Origin: a bacterium
GTDB lineage: Bacteria; Armatimonadota; Abditibacteriia; Abditibacteriales; Abditibacteriaceae
NCBI GenBank assembly: GCA_004172935.1
Contig: SDZD01000031.1
Coordinates: forward strand, 1-64,000
Direction of reading: 5' to 3'
DNA: 64,000 nt
Of this stretch, positions 25,858 through 33,261 are shown one piece after another. How positions within the stretch are numbered: the stretch's first letter is position 1; each line of letters starts with the position of its first letter. The translations under genes were made by a program, and so were the position numbers. A model generated the notes under the pieces. It saw only the letters and a program-made list of their open reading frames with translations. It searched no databases and was not told where the DNA came from.

Positions 25858-27851
25858 GCGCATTCGTCGGTCTGCTCAAATTGGACGGGGTGCCCGCTTC
25901 CCTTCCAACAGCAACGGCGATGCTCGACCGCTTGCGCCACCGTGTTGACGAGGAAGGCTGGAACGCGAGGCAGGTGCGCGCCACTGGCCCCGTAGCGCTA
26001 GGCTCTGCCGTCCTTAATTCCACCCCACAGGCCCAATTCGAGTGCCAAAACCCCGATGCCGCGCTTTCCCTCGAAACCCCCAATGCAACAACGCTCCGCT
26101 TCGCGGGCGATGTTCGCCTCGATACCCGCGACGAACTACTGCAACTCCTCGAACTTTCAGGGTCGCAAGTTCAGGGCTGGAGCGATTCCCGTTTAGTCCT
26201 CGAAGCCTACGCCCGTTTTGGTTGCGAAACCCCGCGCCATCTGAAGGGCGATTTCGCTTTCGCCATCTGGGATGAGGCCCGACAGAAACTTTTCTGCGCC
26301 CGTGACCGCTTCGGTGTGCGCCCCTTTTACTTCGCCTTTGTGCCCGGCCAGGTGTTGGCCTTTGCCAACGAAATCAAAGCGCTATGGCCTGCGCTGCCGT
26401 TTGCACCACGCCCCGACCAAACTCACATCGCCGACTATCTGGCTGGTAACTTCGACTCATTCACGCGCACTTTTTATGAAGGAGTCGAGCGCCTTCCACC
26501 CGCCCATAGCCTTACCCTCGACTTAGCGAAGCCCACTACTCAGCAAGCCTCCTATTTCACTCTCGACCGCGACTCCGAGCTTCGACTCGGCAGTGATGCT
26601 GACTACGCCGCTGAATTGCGCGCCACCTTCGAGCGCGCCATTAACGAGCGCACCCAATGCCCCGGTCAAGTAGGCGTTTTCCTTTCTGGTGGCCTCGATT
26701 CCTCGGCAGTAGCCGCTGTCGCGACTCGGCAAACACCCGCCGAAAAGCCCCCGCTCATCGCTCTGAGCATGGTCTACGACCGCTTCAAACAATGTGACGA
26801 GCGCCAATGGATTGAATCCAACCTCAAAGCGGCGCAAGGCAAGCTCGAAAAAGAATGGATCTGGGGCGACGACATCGGCGCCCTCAACGATGTCGAGCGT
26901 GTCGTGTGGCACCTTGATGGCCCGCCTCCCGGTCCCAATACCTGCGCGGCGTGGGCACAGTACGCCCCTCTCAAAAAACTGGGCGTGTGTGTCGTCCTCG
27001 ATGGTCACGGCGGCGATGAGGTGGTTTGCATGGGCTACTCCCGCATCAGCGAGTTGATTCGAGAGCGCCGTTTCGGCGAAGCGCGCCGCGAACTTCTGCT
27101 GTTGCGTCGTCATGGTTTGGCTCATGCCTCAGCGACCCCGCTATTCTGGGCGCATCTGGGCCAGCGTGCCAGTGGCACCCGCTTCATCGGGCGATTCATG
27201 CGTTCCCTGACACGCTCTGTCTATGCCCGCGCCGCGCGCCGAACAAACTCGGCTCCGCCGAGCGAAACCGAGGAAGGATTCGCCATCGTCAAGGAATTGG
27301 TGTGCGCCGAAAAGCGTTCGCTGTTGCCCATGCCTTCCTCTTCAAGCGAAGACTCGGTGCGAGGCGATCACGCCAACGATTTGTCCTCGCCTTTGCAACC
27401 AATGGCTCTTGAAGCGATGGACGCCCTCGCGGGCGCTCATGCTATGGAAGTGCGCGTGCCGTTCTGGGAAGAAAACATGGTTACTCTCTGCCTGAGCCTG
27501 CCATCCGACCAGAAAATGCGCGATGGTTGGAATCGTTGGGTGATGCGGCGCGCGATGCAGAATTTGTTGCCCCCCGATGTGCAGTGGCGCAGCGCCAAGA
27601 CCAATTTCGCCTCTCAGATGATCTGGGGGTTGTGCCACATCGAGCGAGATCGTATCGAATCCCAGTTGCAAAATCCCGGTATTCTGACCCAGTGGCTCGA
27701 CATTTCGCACGCCCGCGTCCTGTGGGAAGAGCTGCAAAAACTGCCCCTCGATTCAACGCGCGCTGCCCACATCGCTTTCGCCCTGTGGCGCTTTATGATA
27801 CTGGGAGTCTGGCTTCGGGGGTATAACACGCCCGATTCTAAGCCTAAATAA
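25854..27851 (+). CDS. Lasso peptide cyclase (asparagine synthetase-like, lasso C)
   Basis: ATP-dependent macrolactam synthetase that adenylates the ring Asp/Glu side chain and joins it to the core N-terminus. The 665 residues show a glutaminase-like N-terminal domain (about 1-220: GDFAFAIWDEARQKLFCARDRFGVRPFYF) and a synthetase domain with PP-loop SGGLDSSAVAA (about 278-288) and VLDGHGGDEVVCMGY. The glutaminase nucleophile Cys2 is Ser (MSAFVG), so ammonia cannot be released from glutamine, as is usual for lasso cyclases. It overlaps the B2 gene by four bases. Confidence 0.93.
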   Translation: MSAFVGLLKLDGVPASLPTATAMLDRLRHRVDEEGWNARQVRATGPVALGSAVLNSTPQAQFECQNPDAALSLETPNATTLRFAGDVRLDTRDELLQLLELSGSQVQGWSDSRLVLEAYARFGCETPRHLKGDFAFAIWDEARQKLFCARDRFGVRPFYFAFVPGQVLAFANEIKALWPALPFAPRPDQTHIADYLAGNFDSFTRTFYEGVERLPPAHSLTLDLAKPTTQQASYFTLDRDSELRLGSDADYAAELRATFERAINERTQCPGQVGVFLSGGLDSSAVAAVATRQTPAEKPPLIALSMVYDRFKQCDERQWIESNLKAAQGKLEKEWIWGDDIGALNDVERVVWHLDGPPPGPNTCAAWAQYAPLKKLGVCVVLDGHGGDEVVCMGYSRISELIRERRFGEARRELLLLRRHGLAHASATPLFWAHLGQRASGTRFIGRFMRSLTRSVYARAARRTNSAPPSETEEGFAIVKELVCAEKRSLLPMPSSSSEDSVRGDHANDLSSPLQPMALEAMDALAGAHAMEVRVPFWEENMVTLCLSLPSDQKMRDGWNRWVMRRAMQNLLPPDVQWRSAKTNFASQMIWGLCHIERDRIESQLQNPGILTQWLDISHARVLWEELQKLPLDSTRAAHIAFALWRFMILGVWLRGYNTPDSKPK

Positions 27852-28159
27852 ATGCGATTTGCTAATTGTACTTTTTTGTAGCTAACTTGTTTTTTTGTTA
27901 TTCTCGGAACAGCTAGATAACAATTAAGCCTTATTACGGCTCATATTTAATCTACTCGCAACACTATGTTGTACTAGTGGAAATTATCAAGGCTCAGGTG
28001 CAACAGAGTTTTGAGTTAGCATACAATTGAGGGATGCTCTTCCTTGAAGAAGAACTCAGAAATATGTTACGCTTGAGTGGAAGTTTGAAAGAGAAAGTTC
28101 GTTTGTCCGGGCCGCAGTTAGCCCAAAACTTATATTTCTTTTGGCGGGAGGTGAATTAT
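27852..28159. other. AT-rich leader/promoter region of the lasso precursor gene
   Basis: About 310 bases between cyclase and precursor, distinctly more AT-rich than the flanking genes. It probably holds a dedicated precursor promoter; TACAAT at 28022-28027 is a possible -10 box without a convincing -35. From 28034 the frame is open and in phase with the precursor (42 codons), but without a Shine-Dalgarno at its start. I read this as 5' untranslated region. Confidence 0.5.
28146..28153 (+). promoter_or_regulatory. Strong Shine-Dalgarno of the lasso precursor
   Basis: GGGAGGTG is six bases before ATG 28160 and nine before ATG 28163. It is one of the best ribosome-binding sites in the window and fixes the precursor start, against the longer in-frame ORF beginning at 28034. 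Confidence 0.85.
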
Positions 28160-28324
28160 ATGATGAAAAAAACCTACAAAGCTCCTCGCTTGATCGTTCA
28201 CGGTACCGTGGCTCAAGTTACTCAGGCTAGCCGTGTTGGTTCCAAATTGGACCGCGCCATCAACGCTGGCCCCGGTACTCCAGTTGGACCACTTCTCAAC
28301 GAAATCAGCAACAGCCTGTCTTAA
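28160..28324 (+). CDS. Lasso peptide precursor (lasso A), predicted C-terminally phosphorylated product
   Basis: A 54-residue precursor. The leader (residues 1-22) carries the lasso recognition pattern YxxPxLxxxGxxxxxT as [16 protein letters not shown], with the conserved Thr21 at the penultimate leader position, so cleavage is predicted between Gln22 and Ala23. The core then begins ASRVGSKLD, placing Asp at core position 9, right for a nine-residue ring from the Ala1 amine to the Asp9 side chain. The rest of the core ([20 protein letters not shown], then SLS) is long, giving 32 residues in all, and ends in Ser, the residue phosphorylated by the HprK-like kinases of such clusters. The RRE, B2 and cyclase genes precede it and the kinase gene follows. 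Ring and cleavage site are inferred from motif position. Confidence 0.88.
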
Positions 28325-28467
28325 TTTTTAAGATAAGCCCAAAAATCTAGTTTTGTTGACTCCGGTCCGGACAAGCGTGCTTTGAACTTCTCTTCGGCGT
28401 CGTGTGTAGCACAAAAGTTGCCAGTCGATACTGGTTTCTTGCTTCCCACACCATATAATAAACATTG

Positions 28468-28499
28468 AAAAGGCCCCTTCGTGGGCCTTTTTTGTTTTT
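28468..28499 (+). terminator. Intrinsic terminator of the precursor transcript
   Basis: Stem AAAAGGCCC/GGGCCTTTT with a six-base loop, then TTTGTTTTT. It lies about 145 bases after the precursor stop and before the kinase gene, so most transcripts should contain only the precursor, a normal way to produce excess precursor over enzymes. Confidence 0.88.
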
Positions 28500-28557
28500 C
28501 TTAACCTGATCTTCCCCAATTGGGTAAAAACTGAACGCCTTACTCAGTACACACTTT

Positions 28558-29550
28558 ATGCCTCTTCCATCGTGCGACTATCGCTTCGCCTACGGTTTCC
28601 ACATCGCGAGCGATCTCGAACTCCCCGAACTCCCTGCTTCCGATCCCCGCGACAACCCCGATGTCTCTATCGAAGTTGGCGCCACGCTACTTCGCTCCGA
28701 AGTCAAGCGTCTCATCACTCCCGAAAGCCCCATCAAAAACGCTCTGGTCTTCGAGGATGGCTACTGCCAAATCCTCTTCACCGAAGTCGGGCGTTTCACC
28801 GTGCGCGGTGGCTCCCACATCCTCATCGAACCCCTCGAAGGAGTCTCGCCCTCGGCTTTGCGTCTGCCTCTGCTCGGTTCGATTTTGGCTATGTTGCTCG
28901 AACAGCGTTCCCTACTTGCCCTGCACGCGGGCTGTGTCGAGATGACTGGCCCCACCGGAAACCTCATCGCCTGTGCCTTCGCTGGCGATAAAGGGCAGGG
29001 CAAATCGACTTTGGGTGCTGCCCTCTCAGTGGCGGGCTTCCCACTCTTCTGCGACGATGTTTTGGGCCTCACTCTCCCTTCCAATCGTTCGGAGTCTCCT
29101 GTCGCACTCCTTGGTTTCGGTAGCATCAAACTCATTCCCGATGCCGTTAGCGCCGTTTTGAGCGTAGACCCCGAAGAGCTTCCCCTCGTGGCTCCCGAAC
29201 TGAGCCAGGACAGCGATTATAACAAGCGCCAATTCCTCGCGCCTGTTGCCAACAGCGAGCGCCCACTTCGTCATGTCTTTCTGTTGGCTTCTCATGAAGA
29301 TGCCGACCTTGATGACATTACCCTGCGTGCTTTGGCCCCCCAGGAGGCGCTGATGCTACTCATCACCCACACCTTCGCCGCCCGTTGGGGCGAGCTATAT
29401 CTGAAAGGTGCCGCCCGCAACGCCCACTTCAAAGCCTGCGCTCAGATCGTCGCCAGTTGCCACGTGTGGGAACTCTCGCGCCGTCGCGACCTAAAACTTC
29501 TCCCCAAAACCATCGAACTTATCGCCACTACCGCCCGCGAAGTCTTGTAG
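28558..29550 (+). CDS. HprK-like kinase of lasso cluster (precursor C-terminal Ser kinase candidate)
   Basis: A 330-residue ATP-binding protein related to the C-terminal half of HPr kinase. It has a P-loop GDKGQGKST (143-151) in the context ALHAGCVEM...CAFAGDKGQGKSTLGAAL, followed by FPLFCDDVLGLTL, with the acidic pair used for Mg and catalysis. Kinases of this type in paeninodin-like lasso clusters phosphorylate the C-terminal Ser hydroxyl of the precursor, and the precursor just upstream ends in Ser. Related kinases also occur with PqqD proteins outside lasso clusters, so the substrate is an inference, though a strong one here. Confidence 0.85.
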   Translation: MPLPSCDYRFAYGFHIASDLELPELPASDPRDNPDVSIEVGATLLRSEVKRLITPESPIKNALVFEDGYCQILFTEVGRFTVRGGSHILIEPLEGVSPSALRLPLLGSILAMLLEQRSLLALHAGCVEMTGPTGNLIACAFAGDKGQGKSTLGAALSVAGFPLFCDDVLGLTLPSNRSESPVALLGFGSIKLIPDAVSAVLSVDPEELPLVAPELSQDSDYNKRQFLAPVANSERPLRHVFLLASHEDADLDDITLRALAPQEALMLLITHTFAARWGELYLKGAARNAHFKACAQIVASCHVWELSRRRDLKLLPKTIELIATTAREVL

Positions 29551-29696
29551 CACTACAATCCTTCAAAAGTCTCACATATGCGTTTAATATAAAGAAATAG
29601 TAACGTTATAGAGGTGCGGTGTCTTTTGGGGTATCTAATACGAGAAGAATCGCGGAATCCTAAAGACCGAAGCCATGTGCATCAAGGAATTTTCCT

Positions 29697-32600
29697 ATGA
29701 CTCGACTCACGACTTCTGTTATTCCCGGCCCTAAACCGGCCCCCATCATCGGCAATATTCAGGACATCGACACGCACGCGGTTGTCCAATCGCTCATGGG
29801 GCTGGCCGATACCTACGGCCCCATTTTCCGCCTCGAATTACCGGGCCGCGAGATGCTTGTCGTCAGTTCGCAGCAACTCGTCAACGAGCTATGCGACGAA
29901 AAGCGCTTCGATAAAAAAGTTCACCAGTCGCTGTGGCAGGTGCGCGACTTCACCGGGGATGGACTCTTCACTGCCCAGACTCAGGAGCCGAACTGGGGCA
30001 AAGCCCACCGCATATTAATGCCGGTCTTCGGCCCCGCCGCGCTCTATCGAATGTTCCCCGGTATGCTCGACATCGCCGAGCAGCTTGTCCTCAAATGGGA
30101 GCGACAGGGACCGGACGCGCGCATCGACCTCGTGGACAGCATGACTCGCCTCACGCTTGATACCATCGCTCTGTGCGCCTTCGACTACCGCTTCAACTCC
30201 TTCTACGAGCGCGATATGCACCCCTTCATCGGGGCTATGGTGCGCGCCCTCTCCGAGTCGGGCGGACGCTCCCACCGCTTGCCGATTCAAACCCGTTTGA
30301 TGCTGTTCACCCGCCATCAGTACGATGAGGACATCCGCCTCATGCACCAGATCGCCGACGAACTCATCTCCGAGCGCAAAAAGCAGGGCCATGTCGAGGG
30401 GCAAAACGACATCCTCACCACCATGCTCACCGCTACCGACCCCCAAAGTGGCGAGCGCCTAACCGATGAGAACATCCGCAACCAGATGGTGACGTTCCTC
30501 ATCGCGGGGCACGAAACCACCAGCGGGCTGCTCTCCTTTGCGATTCATGCTCTGCTGCGCAATCCCCACGTCATGGCCAAAGCGCGCGCCGAGGTCGAGC
30601 GTGTTATGGGCAGTGGCACCCCCAAATTCGAGCATCTGGCGCAACTGACTTACCTCGACCAAATCCTCAAAGAAACCTTGCGCTTGTGGCCCACCGCCCC
30701 GGCTTTCGCTGTCTACCCCTACGAGCAGGAAACTACCCTCGGCGGCAAATACGTCATTCGTAACTCCCAGACGATGTTGATTCTCGCCCCATCGCTGCAC
30801 CGCGATAAAACCGTGTGGGGCGAAAACGCTGAGGAGTTCAACCCCGACAACTTCGCATTCGAGAACGCCCAAAACTTGCCCCCCAACGCCTGGAAGCCAT
30901 TCGGCAACGGGCAGCGTGCCTGTATCGGGCGCGCCTTCGCGTTGCAGGAAGCCACCCTACTATTGGGCATGGTGCTACAGCGCTTTGATTTATCGTTGGC
31001 CGACCCCGACTACAAACTGGAAATCAAAGAAACCCTCACCCTCAAACCGCACGACTTTTTTATCAAAGCCAGACAGCGCGAAAACATCGTCACCGAAGCC
31101 CCGACGACTGCTGTCAAAGCCAAGCCCGCCCCCAAACCCATCGCCGAGCCTGAAGCCTCTCACAACGTTCCGCTTCATGTGCTTTTCGGTTCCAATGCAG
31201 GCTCGTCCGAGTTCTTCGCCCAGCGCATCGCCACCGATGCCAAAGCACAGGGCTACGCGCCCACAATCGCCACGCTCGATTCATCGACCGGAAAACTCCC
31301 GGCCGATGGTGTGGTTGTCATTTTGGCTTCTTCCTACGAGGGCCAACCTCCCGATAACGCTAAACAGTTCGTCTCGTGGCTCGAAGGCGTGCCCGCTCGC
31401 TCGCTCGAAGGCATCAACTACGTCGTCTTCGGTTGCGGCAACAAAGATTGGGCGCGCACCTATCAAGCCATTCCCAAATACATTGACGACACCCTTTCTG
31501 CTGCTGGCGCCAAGCGTCTGATGGAGCGCGGCGAAGCCAACGCGCGCGGCGACTTCTTCGGCGACTTCGACAAATGGTACTCCGATTTCTGGACGCAGAT
31601 CGGCGCCTCGTTCGGCCAAACCGAGCGGCTCACTGCGCCCATGCCCCAACTCGAAGTCGAGTTCGTTTCCGGTGCTTCCGATTCGTTGATTCGCCACAAC
31701 GAGCTTCAAATGGGCATGGTCGTCAAAAACCGCGAACTGGCCAACCTCTCCGCGCCCAATGCCCGCTCCAAGCGCCACATCGAAATCGCGCTCCCCGAAG
31801 GCGAAACCTACCGAGCGGGCGATTACCTGTCGGTGTTGCCGATCAACCCGGCGGATAACGTGGATAGGGCTTTACAGCGCTTCGGCCTCTCCTACGATAC
31901 CCATGTCGTCATCCGCACCAGTTCCGGTGTCCAAACCTTCTTCCCCACCAACCAGCCCGTTACCGTTGGCGAGTTGTTGGCGAGCTACATCGAGCTAAAT
32001 TCGCCCGCCACCCGCAAGCAAATCGAACATTTGGCGGTTTCAACCCCCTGTCCTCCCGAAAAGAAGGAGATGGAAGAGCTAATTCGCGATGACGAAACCT
32101 ACATTGAGTCCGTCTTAAAGAAGCGTGTCAGCGTGCTCGATTTGTTGGTTCGCTACCAGTCGTGCGGCTTGCCCTTCGGAGCCTTCCTCCAAATGGTACA
32201 GCCGCTCAAGGCGCGCCAATATTCTATTTCCTCGTCGCCCCTGTGGAGCGCCGACCATTGCACTCTGACCATCGCTGTTTTGGATGAACCTTCGCTTTCG
32301 GGATTGGGCCGCCATCAAGGAGTCGCCTCTACCTACATGGCTGGCGCCCGCCCCGGCAGCAAAGTGGCCGTCACCGTCAAACAATCCAACATCAGTTTCC
32401 ATCCGCCCGAATCGCTCGCCACTCCGCTCATCATGGTGTGCGCCGGAACCGGAATGGCGCCATTTCGCGGCTTCATTCAGGAGCGCGCTCTACGCGCCGA
32501 ACGCGAGGAAAACCCGGACGTGGCGCCGACACTGCTGTTCTTCGGCTGCACTGACCCCGATGTCGATTTCCTCTATAAAGACGAGCTGGCTAAATTGGAA

Positions 32601-32888
32601 GAAGAAGGCGTCGTCAGCGTGCGCCCCGCCTACTCGCGAAAACCAGAAGGCGACATTAAATACGTGCAAGACCGCATCTGGCAAGACCGCGCCGAAATCG
32701 TGGCACTGGTCAAGCAAGGTGCTTCCTTCTACGTTTGCGGTGATGGCCAACGCATGGCCCCCGCCGTCCACGACGTTTGCGTCCGCATCTACTGCGAAGC
32801 CACAGGAGCCACCCCCGAAGCCGCCGAAAAATGGATGACCGAAATGGAGCGCATCCACGGACGCTACGTAGCCGACGTTTTCGCCTAA
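29697..32888 (+). CDS. Self-sufficient cytochrome P450:NADPH-P450 reductase (CYP102/BM3-like)
   Basis: A 1063-residue fusion monooxygenase that normally hydroxylates medium- to long-chain fatty acids near the omega end. The heme domain (1-460) has AGHETTSGLL on the I-helix, KETLRLWP, and FGNGQRACIGR with heme ligand Cys409. The FMN flavodoxin domain (about 490-640) starts LHVLFGSNAGSSEFFA. The FAD/NADPH reductase (about 670-1063) has RAGDYLSVLP, RQYSISSSPL and VCAGTGMAPFRGFIQER. AAGGA precedes ATG 29697. It lies between lasso kinase and exporter genes, but this enzyme class acts on lipids, so a tailoring role is uncertain. Confidence 0.95.
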   Translation: MTRLTTSVIPGPKPAPIIGNIQDIDTHAVVQSLMGLADTYGPIFRLELPGREMLVVSSQQLVNELCDEKRFDKKVHQSLWQVRDFTGDGLFTAQTQEPNWGKAHRILMPVFGPAALYRMFPGMLDIAEQLVLKWERQGPDARIDLVDSMTRLTLDTIALCAFDYRFNSFYERDMHPFIGAMVRALSESGGRSHRLPIQTRLMLFTRHQYDEDIRLMHQIADELISERKKQGHVEGQNDILTTMLTATDPQSGERLTDENIRNQMVTFLIAGHETTSGLLSFAIHALLRNPHVMAKARAEVERVMGSGTPKFEHLAQLTYLDQILKETLRLWPTAPAFAVYPYEQETTLGGKYVIRNSQTMLILAPSLHRDKTVWGENAEEFNPDNFAFENAQNLPPNAWKPFGNGQRACIGRAFALQEATLLLGMVLQRFDLSLADPDYKLEIKETLTLKPHDFFIKARQRENIVTEAPTTAVKAKPAPKPIAEPEASHNVPLHVLFGSNAGSSEFFAQRIATDAKAQGYAPTIATLDSSTGKLPADGVVVILASSYEGQPPDNAKQFVSWLEGVPARSLEGINYVVFGCGNKDWARTYQAIPKYIDDTLSAAGAKRLMERGEANARGDFFGDFDKWYSDFWTQIGASFGQTERLTAPMPQLEVEFVSGASDSLIRHNELQMGMVVKNRELANLSAPNARSKRHIEIALPEGETYRAGDYLSVLPINPADNVDRALQRFGLSYDTHVVIRTSSGVQTFFPTNQPVTVGELLASYIELNSPATRKQIEHLAVSTPCPPEKKEMEELIRDDETYIESVLKKRVSVLDLLVRYQSCGLPFGAFLQMVQPLKARQYSISSSPLWSADHCTLTIAVLDEPSLSGLGRHQGVASTYMAGARPGSKVAVTVKQSNISFHPPESLATPLIMVCAGTGMAPFRGFIQERALRAEREENPDVAPTLLFFGCTDPDVDFLYKDELAKLEEEGVVSVRPAYSRKPEGDIKYVQDRIWQDRAEIVALVKQGASFYVCGDGQRMAPAVHDVCVRIYCEATGATPEAAEKWMTEMERIHGRYVADVFA

Positions 32889-33261
32889 ATGAACAGAATT
32901 GGCGCAAAAATCAACACCTATCTTCCCCCCAATGGCGCCAACCTTCGCATGAGTTCCATGAGTGGTCCCTCTCCACGCAGTGGGGAGGTTAGGAGGGGCT
33001 AAAATGCCCCAATCTCCCTTTCGGTGAGCGTTGGTAGGGACCGAGTGCCCTCTAGGCGTTGCCGTGTCCGCGATAGAATGTTTGAACTCGGCCCCTCTAC
33101 CTTTGCGGGTGCCTTCTGGGCGTGGGTGGCACGAAGTGCCGGGTGAGGGCCGCCAAAAACGCCAAATCCTTCATCCTTGAGACGAGCACCATAATCCCCC
33201 CATATGCAGCAACTAAAAACTAACCACTAACAACTAAAAACTCTTAGCAAACTAGTCTCAG
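32889..33261. other. Intergenic region with short repeats upstream of ABC exporter
   Basis: About 370 bases with no credible gene. It contains GTGGCACGAAGTGCCGGGTG near 33127, a small palindrome (GGCAC/GTGCC). Close to the next gene, AACTAAAAACT occurs twice (33210-33220 and 33231-33241) separated by ACCACTAACA, a tract rich in CTAAC units. These look like dispersed or simple repeats rather than promoter parts. Confidence 0.55.

Noticed and set aside
28034..28159. 42-codon N-terminal extension of the lasso precursor
   Set aside because: It has no Shine-Dalgarno, while a strong one precedes ATG 28160. The leader motif needs only the shorter form.
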